A stretch of 64,000 nucleotides of DNA from contig NZ_CP039695.1 in NCBI RefSeq assembly GCF_005145025.1, positions 2,413,501 through 2,477,500 of the forward strand. The letters are read 5' to 3'. Origin of the DNA: Novosphingobium sp. EMRT-2. GTDB taxonomy: Bacteria > Pseudomonadota > Alphaproteobacteria > Sphingomonadales > Sphingomonadaceae. Both the position numbers and the translations under genes were made by a program. The notes under the pieces are model-generated. The model saw only the letters and a list, made by a program, of their open reading frames with translations, searched no databases and had not been told where the DNA came from. Position 1 is the stretch's first letter; each line of letters starts with the position of its first letter. Shown here in pieces: positions 37,115 to 45,204 of this stretch.

Positions 37115-38158
37115 TCAGGCCAGGCCGGTCAGGCGCAGCACCGCCAGCGCGGCCAGGCCGAGCAGCAGCAGCGACAGCGTGACCACCGTTACCACGCGCG
37201 GGCCGGCGGCGGTAACGCTGCGCAGGTCGACGCCAAGGCCCAGCCCCGCCATGGCAAGGATGGTCAGGAACACGCTGGCCTCGTGCGCGGGGGCGATCGC
37301 CGCCGTGGGGACAAGGCCCAGCGACCGCAGCGCCGCTAGCGCCAGGAACACGAGGATGAACGGCGGCAGGAAGTGCAGCAGGCGATGGCGGCGCGCCGGC
37401 GCCCGGACCGCGGCGGCTTCCGCTTCTTCGGCCTGATGCGCCTTCAGCACCGACAGGCAGGCGACCACCGGCCCCAGCATCAGCACGCGCACCAGCTTGA
37501 CCAGCGTGCCGGTCTGCACGGCGGAGGGGCCAAGCGGGCCGGCGGCGGCCAGCACTTGCGGCACGGCATAGACGGTCAAGCCGGCCAGCGTTCCCCCGGC
37601 GGCGGCGCTCAGGTGCAGCGCGTGCGCCACGATCGGCAGCGCGATCACCACGGCCACGCCCAGCACGGCGGTGAAGGCGATCGCCGTGGCCACGTCATCG
37701 CTTTCGGCATCGATCACCGGGGCGACGGCGGCGATGGCGGAATTGCCGCAGATCGCGTTGCCGCAGGCGACCAGCACTGCCATCTTGGGCGGCAGGCCGA
37801 ACGCCCGGCCGAGCAGGAAGCTGGCGGCGATCGCGCCGAACACGATGGCGACGATGCCGGCGAGCAGCGGCAGCCCGGCGGCGGCGATCGTGGCGAAGCT
37901 GATGGTCACGCCCATCAGCGCCACCGCGCATTCGAGCAGGCCCTTGGCGGCCCACTGGATGCCGCATTCGAACCGGGCGGGCGGCGTCCACAGCGTGCGG
38001 ACCGCGGTTCCGGCCAGAATCGCCAGAACCAGCGCTTCCACCCAGGCATGGCCGGCCAGGCGGACTTCCAGCCGCTCCAGCACCAGCGCGCCCAGCGCGA
38101 CCGCTCCGCAGACCAGCAGGCCGGGCGCGTGGGAACGGGCGGAAAGAAAAGCTGTCAT
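37115..38158 (-). CDS. YeiH-family putative sulfate exporter
   Basis: A 347-residue multipass membrane protein of the UPF0324/Cons_hypoth698 family, close in length to E. coli YeiH. About ten hydrophobic segments are visible; family motifs include LLECAVALMGVTIS and VACGNAICGNSAIAAVAPVI. The first gene of the sulfite-oxidation operon, it would remove product sulfate or related anions. I start at ATG 38158; a TTG at 38194 is in frame. A 20-base palindrome lies 40 bases upstream. Confidence 0.85.
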   Translation of the reverse strand: MTAFLSARSHAPGLLVCGAVALGALVLERLEVRLAGHAWVEALVLAILAGTAVRTLWTPPARFECGIQWAAKGLLECAVALMGVTISFATIAAAGLPLLAGIVAIVFGAIAASFLLGRAFGLPPKMAVLVACGNAICGNSAIAAVAPVIDAESDDVATAIAFTAVLGVAVVIALPIVAHALHLSAAAGGTLAGLTVYAVPQVLAAAGPLGPSAVQTGTLVKLVRVLMLGPVVACLSVLKAHQAEEAEAAAVRAPARRHRLLHFLPPFILVFLALAALRSLGLVPTAAIAPAHEASVFLTILAMAGLGLGVDLRSVTAAGPRVVTVVTLSLLLLGLAALAVLRLTGLA

Positions 38159-38197
38159 GCGCCGAAGATCGGCTTTTCTATCGAACAAATCCAACTG

Positions 38198-38217
38198 ATT
38201 GAAATTGGAGATTCAAT
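38198..38217. promoter_or_regulatory. Palindrome upstream of yeiH (LysR-type box)
   Basis: ATTGAA (38198-38203) and TTCAAT (38212-38217) form a perfect inverted repeat with an 8-base centre. The TTGAA-N8-TTCAA pattern fits the T-N11-A style of LysR operators. It sits just upstream of the sulfite operon. In E. coli yeiH neighbours the LysR gene yeiE; here the only nearby LysR gene is the one at 34551. Confidence 0.45.
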
Positions 38218-38229
38218 AGGACTTATCTA

Positions 38230-38886
38230 TCAATCTGCGTCGGGCTGTTCCGACGGATGGGCGCGCCGGAAAGGCTCCAGCGCCGCGCACCGCGCCGCAA
38301 TCCGCGCGATGGCAGGCCACGGCGCTAGGTCGATGCCGAAGCGCTCCGCCGAATAGACCTGCGGGATCAGGCAGCAATCGGCCAGGGTCGCGGCATCGCC
38401 GAAGGCGAAATCGCCGCCGTGGCGCGCGATCAGAACCTCCAGCGCGTCGAAGCCCGTGCCGATCCAGCGCGCGATCCACGCCGAGACTTGCGACTCGCTG
38501 GCGCCGAAATCCTGCCGCAGCGCTTGCAGCACGCGCAGGTTGTTGAGCGGGTGGATGTCGCAGCAGATCAGCCCCGCCATCGCGCGCACCGTGGCGCGGC
38601 CCAGGGCATCGCCGGGCAGCAGCGGGGTTTGCGGATAGACCTCGTCCAGCCATTCGAGAATGGCGGGCGACTGGGTGAGCACGGCGGCTTCGCCCTCCCT
38701 TTCGCCATCGAGTTCCAGCGCGGGCACCAGCCCTTGCGGGTTGAGAGCGAGGAACGCGGGCGCGCGTTGCGCGCCAGTGCGCAAGTCGTGCGTGACCTGC
38801 TCGTGGCCCACGCCTTTCAACGCCAGCGCGATCCGCACGCGGTAGCTCGCGGTGGAGCGCCAGTAACCGTGAAGCCGCGGCGTCAT
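38230..38886 (-). CDS. maiA: Maleylacetoacetate isomerase
   Basis: Glutathione-dependent isomerase converting maleylacetoacetate to fumarylacetoacetate in tyrosine degradation. A 218-residue zeta-class GST: the N-terminal glutathione site is YWRSTASYRVRIALALKG, followed by NPQGLVPAL and TQSPAILEWLDE; the C-terminal domain has DIHPLNNLRVLQ, typical of the class. It overlaps the fahA stop by 4 bases and is the last gene of the tyrosine operon. Confidence 0.94.
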   Translation of the reverse strand: MTPRLHGYWRSTASYRVRIALALKGVGHEQVTHDLRTGAQRAPAFLALNPQGLVPALELDGEREGEAAVLTQSPAILEWLDEVYPQTPLLPGDALGRATVRAMAGLICCDIHPLNNLRVLQALRQDFGASESQVSAWIARWIGTGFDALEVLIARHGGDFAFGDAATLADCCLIPQVYSAERFGIDLAPWPAIARIAARCAALEPFRRAHPSEQPDAD

Positions 38887-40175
38887 CGCGCCGGCTGGAC
38901 GGTGCCGGTGCAGGGACCGAAGCCGATCGTGCGGAACCCGTCTTGCACGGCACGCGCGGACAGGGTGAGCTGGTCGCCGTCCTCGAGGAAGCAGCGCGTT
39001 TCGCCGCTCGGCAGCGCGACCGGTTCGCGCCCGCCGCCCGAAAGCTCCATCAGGCTGCCGAAGCTATCGCGCGCCGGGCCGGAAATCGTGCCGGTGCCCA
39101 GCAGGTCGCCGGCATGGAGATCACAGCCGTTGGAGGTATGGTGCGTCACCATCTGTGCCACGGTCCAGTACATGTTCGTCGCCGGGCCGTGGCTGAGGCA
39201 CAGCGGCGGCAGGCCGGCATCGCGCATCGCCGCGCTGGCGAGCGTGACTTCGAGGTCCAGCGCGAGCGCACCGGCTTCGGCGTCCGCGGCATCGACCAGG
39301 TAGGGCAGCGGCTGCGGATCGGCCTCCGGCCGGGGCGGCTGGCCCACGCGGAACGGGGCCAGCGCCTCGGCGGTCACCACCCACGGGGATACCGTGGTGA
39401 GGAAGTTCTTGGCCAGGAACGGCCCGAGCGGCTGGTATTCCCACGCCTGGATGTCGCGCGCCGACCAGTCGTTGAGCAGGGTCAGCCCGCCGATCCGGCT
39501 CCACGCGTCGGCGATGGGCACCGGTTCGCCCAGCGCGTTGTCGCCCGCGATCCACACGCCCAGTTCCAGCTCGTAGTCGAGCCGCCGCGATGGCGCGAAC
39601 ACCGGCGCTTCGGCATCGGGCGCCTTGAGCTGGCCCTTGGGGCGCAGCAGCGTGGTGCCCGAGACCCGCACGGACGAGGCACGGCCGTGATAGCCGATCG
39701 GCACGTGGCGATAGTTGGGCAGCAGCGGATTGTCGGGCCGGAACAGTTTGCCGATGTTGGTGGCGTGATGAATGCCGACGTAGAAATCGGTGTAGTCGCC
39801 GATGTGGAACGGCAGGTGCAACGCGCAGTCTTCCGCGCGGTGCAGCAGCGGGGCCAGCCGCACGCGGAACCGGTCGGAGGTCAGGCACGCGAACAGCGCG
39901 TGGCGCAGCGCCAGCCGGTCGGCGGCGGGCAGGGCGAACAGCGCGTTGAGCGTGGCCTGTCCCAGTGCCGGCACCACGGCCGGCGGCAGCAGGCCCTGTT
40001 CCGCCATGGCGGTAAGGTCCAGCACGCAATCGCCGATGGCGGTGCCGGCACGCGCGGGGCCACCATCGGTCGAGAAGATGCCCAGCGGCAGGTTCTGGAC
40101 CGGGAATTCCGCATGGTCGTCCGCCGCCGGCACCCAGCTCGATGCCTGCGGATTGTGCGTGTGGTCGATGCTCAT
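38883..40175 (-). CDS. fahA: Fumarylacetoacetase
   Basis: Hydrolyses fumarylacetoacetate to fumarate and acetoacetate, the last step of tyrosine breakdown. A 430-residue protein: an N-terminal SH3-like domain (NLPLGIFS) precedes the catalytic FAH fold with DYTDFYVGIHHATNIGKLFRP (quoted in part), RLDYELELGVWI, LLNDWSARDIQAWEYQP and NGCDLHAGDLLGTGTISGP, covering the metal ligands and catalytic histidine. Length and motifs match mammalian FAH. ATG 40175 overlaps the VOC stop as ATGA. Confidence 0.96.
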   Translation of the reverse strand: MSIDHTHNPQASSWVPAADDHAEFPVQNLPLGIFSTDGGPARAGTAIGDCVLDLTAMAEQGLLPPAVVPALGQATLNALFALPAADRLALRHALFACLTSDRFRVRLAPLLHRAEDCALHLPFHIGDYTDFYVGIHHATNIGKLFRPDNPLLPNYRHVPIGYHGRASSVRVSGTTLLRPKGQLKAPDAEAPVFAPSRRLDYELELGVWIAGDNALGEPVPIADAWSRIGGLTLLNDWSARDIQAWEYQPLGPFLAKNFLTTVSPWVVTAEALAPFRVGQPPRPEADPQPLPYLVDAADAEAGALALDLEVTLASAAMRDAGLPPLCLSHGPATNMYWTVAQMVTHHTSNGCDLHAGDLLGTGTISGPARDSFGSLMELSGGGREPVALPSGETRCFLEDGDQLTLSARAVQDGFRTIGFGPCTGTVQPAR

Positions 40176-40717
40176 GCGTCCTTCGGCTCCGCATGCAGCC
40201 AGGCGGCATGGCGCGGGGCGCGCTTCGTCCGGCTCCATTCCTCAAGCATGACCGGGGCCAGCGTCTTCAGTTCGGCGTACTGTTCGGGCGTGCCGATGTT
40301 GCACGCCAATTCCAGCCGGTGCCCGTTGGGATCGAAGAAATAGATCGACTTGAAGATGCCGTGCCAGGTCGGCCCCAGCACGTCGATGCCCTGCGCCTCG
40401 ATATGCGCCTTGGCCGCCAGCAGCGCGGCTTCGTCCTCCACCTCGAAAGCCAGGTGCTGCACCCAGGCCGGCGTGTGGGGATCGCGGCCCATCGCCGGCT
40501 GTTCGGGCAGTTCGAAGAAGGCCAGCACGTTGCCGCCGCCGCAATCGAGGAACACGTGCATATAGGGATCGTAGGCCCCCGTCGATGGCACATGGTCTTC
40601 CGCGAAGGCGGTGGTGTAGGTCATGCCGAGCACGCGCTCGTACCATTCCACTGTCGCCTTGGCATCGTTGCAGCGGTAGGCGACGTGGTGGATGCGGCTG
40701 AGGCGCGGCGCGGTCAT
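40172..40717 (-). CDS. VOC-family protein (glyoxalase/extradiol dioxygenase fold) in the tyrosine operon
   Basis: A 181-residue protein with two beta-alpha-beta-beta-beta modules. Potential metal ligands occur in the standard order: histidine in RIHHVAYRC, glutamate in AFFELPEQ, histidine in [10 protein letters not shown] and glutamate in [11 protein letters not shown]. It is sandwiched between hppD and fahA with 4-base overlaps at both ends, so it is made in step with them. Its reaction is unknown. Because extradiol dioxygenases share this fold and hmgA is missing here, a ring-cleavage or isomerase role is worth considering; a glyoxalase-like role is equally possible. Confidence 0.88.
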   Translation of the reverse strand: MTAPRLSRIHHVAYRCNDAKATVEWYERVLGMTYTTAFAEDHVPSTGAYDPYMHVFLDCGGGNVLAFFELPEQPAMGRDPHTPAWVQHLAFEVEDEAALLAAKAHIEAQGIDVLGPTWHGIFKSIYFFDPNGHRLELACNIGTPEQYAELKTLAPVMLEEWSRTKRAPRHAAWLHAEPKDA

Positions 40718-41799
40718 TGCGCCGGTTCCACCTGCAGCGCGCCGCGGCGCATCTGGTCGCGTTCCATCGATTCGAACAGCGCAGTGAAATTGCCTTCGCC
40801 GAAGCCTTCGTCGCGCTTGCGCTGGATGAATTCGAAGAACACCGGGCCGATCATCGTTTCCGAGAAGATCTGCAGCAGCAGGCGCGGATCGCCATTGACG
40901 GTCGATCCGTCGAGCAGGATGCCGCGTGCCTGGAGCTGGTCCACCGGCTCGCCATGGCCGGGCAGGCGCTCGGCCAGCATCTCGTAGTAGGTTGCGGGCG
41001 GGGCGGTCATGAACGGGGTGCCGCTGGCCTTCAGCCGGTCCCACGTCGCCAGCAGATCGTCGCAGGCAAAGGCGATGTGCTGGATGCCCTCGCCATTGTA
41101 GGCGCGCAGGAACTCCTCGATCTGGCCGCCGCCGGCCTTCCCTTCCTCGTTCAGCGGGATGCGGATCTTGCCGTCGGGCGCGGTCATCGCCTTGCTGGTG
41201 AGGCCGGTATATTCGCCCTTGATGTCGAAATAGCGGATCTCGCGGAAACCGGCGATGCGCTCGTAGAACGCCGCCCAGTGCGCCATGCGCCCGCCATAGA
41301 CATTGTGCGTGAGGTGATCGATCAGCTTCAGGCCCGCCCCGGCCGGATGGCGATCCACGCCTTCCTCGTACACGAAGTCGATGTCGTAGATCGACAGGGC
41401 ATCGCCGTAACGGTCCAGCAGATAGACGATCGAGCCGCCGATGCCGCGGAACGCCGGCAGGCGCAGTTCCATCGGGCCGGTGCGCACCTCGACCGGTTCC
41501 GCGCCGCGTTCGAGCGCCTCGGCATAGGCCTTCGCCGCATCGCGCACGCGCCAGCCCATGCCGCAGGCCGAAGGGCCGTGTTCGGCGGCGAAATAGGCGG
41601 CGGGGCTGCGCGGTTCGTAGTTGGCGATCAGGTTGATGTCGCCCTGCCGCCACAGTTGCACGTCCTTGGACCGGTGCCGCGCGACGCGGATGAAGCCCAT
41701 CGCGGCGAACACGGGTTCCAGCACGCCCTTTTCCAGCGCGGAAAATTCGATGAACTCGAAACCGTCGAGGCCCAGCGGGTTTTCGAACAGGTCAGCCAT
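40714..41799 (-). CDS. hppD: 4-hydroxyphenylpyruvate dioxygenase
   Basis: Iron enzyme that turns 4-hydroxyphenylpyruvate into homogentisate. A 361-residue two-domain VOC protein. Iron ligands are the histidine in [12 protein letters not shown], the histidine in [11 protein letters not shown] and the glutamate in [19 protein letters not shown] (first part quoted as FFEFIQRK). The start is ATG 41799 with GGAG 5 bases upstream, giving [16 protein letters not shown]. First gene of the tyrosine operon and divergent from the Lrp-type regulator. Confidence 0.97.
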   Translation of the reverse strand: MADLFENPLGLDGFEFIEFSALEKGVLEPVFAAMGFIRVARHRSKDVQLWRQGDINLIANYEPRSPAAYFAAEHGPSACGMGWRVRDAAKAYAEALERGAEPVEVRTGPMELRLPAFRGIGGSIVYLLDRYGDALSIYDIDFVYEEGVDRHPAGAGLKLIDHLTHNVYGGRMAHWAAFYERIAGFREIRYFDIKGEYTGLTSKAMTAPDGKIRIPLNEEGKAGGGQIEEFLRAYNGEGIQHIAFACDDLLATWDRLKASGTPFMTAPPATYYEMLAERLPGHGEPVDQLQARGILLDGSTVNGDPRLLLQIFSETMIGPVFFEFIQRKRDEGFGEGNFTALFESMERDQMRRGALQVEPAQ

Positions 41800-41845
41800 G
41801 GCTCTCCCCAGCATCAATTGCGAATGTGGCGCACAGTCTAGCGCT

Positions 41846-41892
41846 AATCACGCTCAAAAAGTGTGCATTCTTGGCGCATTTTGAGCGTGATT
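41846..41892. promoter_or_regulatory. Perfect 14-bp inverted repeat between hppD and the Lrp gene
   Basis: AATCACGCTCAAAA (41846-41859) and TTTTGAGCGTGATT (41879-41892) are exact complements separated by 19 bases, placing arm centres 33 bases apart, about three helical turns. That spacing lets two protein dimers bind the same DNA face. The site lies in the 154-base gap between the two divergent starts and is the likely operator for both. Confidence 0.72.
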
Positions 41893-41953
41893 TGCACTAA
41901 CGGTGCGCTATGGGTCGTCTCGAAGCGCCATCCGTGCTTGCAGGACATTGCCC

Positions 41954-42445
41954 ATGCTCGACCGTTTCGATCTCAAGATTCTCGCGATCCTCCAGGAGAA
42001 GGGGGATATCGGCCCGGTGGAGATGAGCCAGGCGGTCCATCTCTCCGCGTCGCAATGCTCGCGCCGGATGCAGCAGTTGCGCAAGGCCGGCTATATTCGC
42101 GGGGTCCATGCCGCGCTCGATGCCGGGCGGCTGGGCGTGGGCATTTCCGCCTATATCCTGCTTACCATGAACAGCCACGGGATCGCCGCGGCCGAGGCAT
42201 TCCGCGCGCGGGTGCTGGAACTGGACGAAGTGCTGGAATGCCAGAAGCTGACCGGGGAGGCCGACATGATCCTCAAGGTCGCCACGCGCGATCTCGCCTC
42301 GTTCAACCACCTGTTGACGCGCCAGATTCTCGGGTCCCCCGAAGTGGCGACCGCGCGTTCCAGCATCATCCTAGAGGACGTGAAAAGCACCACTGCTCTC
42401 CCGCTGCGCTTCGCCGGCGCGGTCAATCCCGCCGACGGAACGTGA
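41954..42445 (+). CDS. Lrp/AsnC family transcriptional regulator, probable controller of the tyrosine operon
   Basis: A 163-residue protein with an N-terminal winged helix-turn-helix (LDRFDLKILAILQEKG and SASQCSRRMQQLRKAGYI) and a C-terminal RAM effector domain (VLECQKLTGEADMILKVAT). Lrp-type proteins often sense the amino acid whose catabolism they control. Its divergent placement from hppD across a perfect palindrome suggests tyrosine or 4-hydroxyphenylpyruvate sensing. ATG 41954 is chosen over an upstream GTG at 41903 because MLDRFDLKIL is the usual beginning. Its 3' end overlaps the convergent oxygenase gene by 23 bases. Confidence 0.92.
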   Translation: MLDRFDLKILAILQEKGDIGPVEMSQAVHLSASQCSRRMQQLRKAGYIRGVHAALDAGRLGVGISAYILLTMNSHGIAAAEAFRARVLELDEVLECQKLTGEADMILKVATRDLASFNHLLTRQILGSPEVATARSSIILEDVKSTTALPLRFAGAVNPADGT

Positions 42446-43139
42446 CCACCAGCACGTCGCGCCAGCCTGGCCACGCGGGGTCTTCGGGCCGCACCGGCGA
42501 AACCTCGTGCATCACGCGCCGGTCGTCGAGCAGATAGAGATCGCCGGGCACGGTCAGCGTGGTCCGGTCCAGCGTCCTGCCCTCCAGGTCGGTGATGCGG
42601 GTGATGCCGCTCGCCACGTTCCGCCGCGCCACCAGTTGCACCAGCACCCGGTCCACGCCGTCGCGGTGCAGCCCCTCGGGGGTCGGCAGGCCGGCGTTCT
42701 CGCTTCCCGCCATGATGCGGAACTGGTGCGCTTCGACATGCCAGCACGCGCCTGGCGCGAACAGCGCACCGGCATCGCGGAGCAAGGCCAACAGACAGGG
42801 ATGCGCAGCGGCTTCCGGCGCGAAAGGCGCGAAATGGCGCGCGATTCCGCCGTTGAGCGGGTTGTAGGACAGGCTCTGGTAATGCGGTTCGGCCGGGCGC
42901 GGCGTGATCGTGTCGCCTTCCAGCGCGAAGGTCGCATAGCGGCGCCGGCGGTAGCGGCCGCCGTCGGCCATGAAGGTGTCGAGCGGCAGGTCGTTCCAGA
43001 AGTCCGCGAAATCGGGCGGGAAGGGCGCCCCGCGCGCGATCGCGTAGCCATCCCGCGCGAGCGCATTTTCCAGGGCCACCAGGCTACCGGTTTCCGGCCG
43101 TTCTGCGGCGAGTGTGCCGACTGGCGATGCATCGTCCAT
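42423..43139 (-). CDS. 2-oxoglutarate/Fe(II) dioxygenase family protein (2OG-Fe_Oxy_2)
   Basis: A 238-residue protein. The iron-binding facial triad is visible as HRDGVD (His and Asp) and the distal histidine in VMHEVSPVRP, with an arginine for 2-oxoglutarate in VVTFRRRD. The arrangement fits the family that contains L-isoleucine 4-hydroxylase, so a free amino acid or similar small molecule could be the substrate. ATG 43139 is chosen (MDDASPVGTL); the frame extends upstream without recognisable sequence. Confidence 0.8.
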   Translation of the reverse strand: MDDASPVGTLAAERPETGSLVALENALARDGYAIARGAPFPPDFADFWNDLPLDTFMADGGRYRRRRYATFALEGDTITPRPAEPHYQSLSYNPLNGGIARHFAPFAPEAAAHPCLLALLRDAGALFAPGACWHVEAHQFRIMAGSENAGLPTPEGLHRDGVDRVLVQLVARRNVASGITRITDLEGRTLDRTTLTVPGDLYLLDDRRVMHEVSPVRPEDPAWPGWRDVLVVTFRRRD

Positions 43140-43297
43140 GGCGTTTCCTTGCGTGCCGCCGCGATATGGGAAGTCCCGGGCGGAATGCCCACCCCACCGG
43201 TGCGCTAGCGCGCCACCAAGGCGGGAATGAGGCCGCACCCGATTGCCCGCCTGTGCATCGTGCGATAAGGTTGCGACAAGAAACCGATCGGAGAGCG

Positions 43298-44071
43298 ATG
43301 ACCATGGCCACGCAGATGCGCCCGAATATCGAATGCAGCGATGCCGAATGGCAGGCCCGGCAGGAACTGGCGGCGTGTTACCGCATCTTCGATCTGCTCG
43401 GCTGGTCGGAATCGGTTTACAACCACATCTCCGTGCGCGTGCCGGGGGAGGACAACGCTTTCCTCATCAACCCCTTCGGCCTGCTCTATTCCGAAGTCTG
43501 CGCGTCCAACCTCGTCAAGATCGACATCGACGGCAACAAGCTTGACGGCAGCCCGCACGCGGTGAACAAGGCGGGCTTCACCCAGCACGGCTATTTCCAC
43601 CGGCACCTGAACTGGGCGCACGCCATCTGCCACGTCCACACCACGGCGACGATGGCGGTGTGCAGCCTTGAGGAAGGGCTGATGCCGATCAACTTCTATG
43701 CCTGCAACTTCGCCGGGCGCCTCGCCTATCACGATTTCGAGGGCATCACCGTGCGCGCCGAAGAGGGCGAGCGCCTGCTGGCGAACCTGGCCGACAAGAA
43801 CATCCTGATGCTGCGCAACCACGGCCCGGTGGTGATGGCGCCCACGCTCCAGGCGATGTTCATCCAGCAGTGGAGCCTCCAGCGCGCTTGCGAAATCCAG
43901 ATGGCCACGCTGTCGATGGGACGCAAGCCTATCCTCGTGTCCGATGACGTCATCGCCGTCCACCAGCGTGACCTGCGCGAGGCGACGCCGCCGGGCGGCG
44001 GCGCCGGCGTGGGCGATTTCAACGCCTGGGTGCGGCGGATCGACAAGATCGATCGGTCCTGGCGGGATTGA
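43298..44071 (+). CDS. Class II aldolase/adducin family protein
   Basis: A 257-residue protein of the fuculose-aldolase/adducin fold. ARQELAACYRIFDLLGW and YNHISVRVPG open the fold; zinc ligands are in HVHTTATMAV and LMLRNHGPVVMA. The C-terminus is proline/glycine-rich then basic. Related proteobacterial proteins are mostly uncharacterised, so aldolase activity is not assured. ATG 43298 follows GGAGAG. Confidence 0.88.
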   Translation: MTMATQMRPNIECSDAEWQARQELAACYRIFDLLGWSESVYNHISVRVPGEDNAFLINPFGLLYSEVCASNLVKIDIDGNKLDGSPHAVNKAGFTQHGYFHRHLNWAHAICHVHTTATMAVCSLEEGLMPINFYACNFAGRLAYHDFEGITVRAEEGERLLANLADKNILMLRNHGPVVMAPTLQAMFIQQWSLQRACEIQMATLSMGRKPILVSDDVIAVHQRDLREATPPGGGAGVGDFNAWVRRIDKIDRSWRD

Positions 44072-44103
44072 AGCGCGGCGGAAAGGTGGGCTAGGGAACC
44101 CCC

Positions 44104-44613
44104 ATGGCCCGCCTGACCGTCAACAACCAGCCGATGGAATTCCGGCTGGAACCGGATACCCCGCTGCTGTGGGCGCTGCGCGACGCGGCGAACCTGACTG
44201 GCACCAAGTACGGCTGCGGCACCGGCGAATGCGGCGCCTGCATGGTGATCGTCGATGGGCAGGCGATGCCCTCGTGCACGCTGTCGCTGGGGGAGGCGGA
44301 GGGCCGCAGCGTGACGACGATCGAGGGGCTGGCCCCCGATCGCAACCATCCCGTGCAACAGGCGCTGGTGGCCGAGCAGGCGATCCAGTGCGGGTTCTGC
44401 ACGCCGGGCCTGGTCATGGCCGCCGCCGCCCTGCTGGCGCACAACGGCGATCCGACCGAGCAGGACATCACCGCCGCCATCACCAATATCTGCCGTTGCG
44501 GCGTCTATCCGCGCCTGGTCCGCGCGATCCAGCGCGCCGGCCGCGCCCTGCGGCACGCCGAAACGCTGCCGCCGCTGCCCGTGCCGGCCACCGCGACCAC
44601 GCCGGGGCTTTGA
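44104..44613 (+). CDS. [2Fe-2S] small subunit of a xanthine-oxidase-family dehydrogenase (IorA-like)
   Basis: A 169-residue protein with two iron-sulfur motifs: plant-ferredoxin-type CGTGECGACMVIVDG with the fourth cysteine in PSCTLSLG, and the second cluster in QCGFCTPGLVM and NICRCGVYPRL. Such subunits work with a large molybdopterin subunit to oxidise aldehydes or N-heterocycles. No large subunit gene is adjacent, as the next gene is arsC, so its partner must be encoded elsewhere. Confidence 0.9.
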   Translation: MARLTVNNQPMEFRLEPDTPLLWALRDAANLTGTKYGCGTGECGACMVIVDGQAMPSCTLSLGEAEGRSVTTIEGLAPDRNHPVQQALVAEQAIQCGFCTPGLVMAAAALLAHNGDPTEQDITAAITNICRCGVYPRLVRAIQRAGRALRHAETLPPLPVPATATTPGL

Positions 44614-44668
44614 TCTTCCCCTCGCGCGCCGGCTGCGCTAGCGGGACGGCAACACAGGAGACCCGGCG

Positions 44669-45010
44669 ATGAAGGCGACGATCTGGCACAATCCCAACTG
44701 CGGCACATCGCGCAACACGCTGGCGCTGTTGCAGGAAGCCGGCGCGGACGTGACCGTGATCGAATACCTCAAGACGCCGCCGAGCGCCGAAAAGCTGGCG
44801 CAACTCTATCGCGATGCCGGAATCACGCCGCAGCAGGGCCTGCGCCTCAGGGGCACCGATGCCGAGGAACGCGGCCTGCCCGCGGCGGACGACGCCACCG
44901 TGCTGGCGGCGATGGCGGCGGAACCGAAGCTGATCGAACGGCCGCTGGTGGAAACCGCCAAGGGCGTGCGGCTGTGCCGGCCCAAGGAAAAGGTGCAGGA
45001 AATTCTCTGA
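44669..45010 (+). CDS. arsC: Glutaredoxin-dependent arsenate reductase
   Basis: A 113-residue ArsC-family protein. The catalytic cysteine is in NPNCGTSRNTLALL (residues about 8-21) and the arsenate-binding arginine region is KLIERPLVET. It reduces arsenate to arsenite with glutathione and glutaredoxin. No arsenite exporter, ArsR or other ars gene is nearby, so this may be a housekeeping Spx/ArsC-like (YffB-type) protein rather than a dedicated resistance gene. Confidence 0.88.
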   Translation: MKATIWHNPNCGTSRNTLALLQEAGADVTVIEYLKTPPSAEKLAQLYRDAGITPQQGLRLRGTDAEERGLPAADDATVLAAMAAEPKLIERPLVETAKGVRLCRPKEKVQEIL

Positions 45011-45028
45011 GCCGCGTCCAGACGCGCG

Positions 45029-45160
45029 TCAGAAGGGCAGCGCGCGTCCGGCAAGGATCAGCGCCAGCGCGCAGCCGAGCACGATCACCGCGCGCAGCCC
45101 TTCGGCAAGCGGCGCGACCGGCATCGAGGCCGTCTTGATCGAGGTAAGGGCGCGGGGCAT
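45029..45160 (-). CDS. Small single-helix membrane protein (43 residues)
   Basis: A short frame from ATG 45160 to TGA 45031-45029. It encodes MPRALTSIKTASMPVAPLAEG, then a hydrophobic helix (RAVIVLGCALALILAG), ending RALPF. It fills the gap between arsC and the carboxypeptidase gene. The codon choice is GC-rich at third positions like its neighbours. No function can be assigned. Confidence 0.45.
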   Translation of the reverse strand: MPRALTSIKTASMPVAPLAEGLRAVIVLGCALALILAGRALPF

Positions 45161-45204
45161 GCCCCGATCATGCCCCGTCCCGCGTTAACAGGTCGTAAAC
45201 GCGC

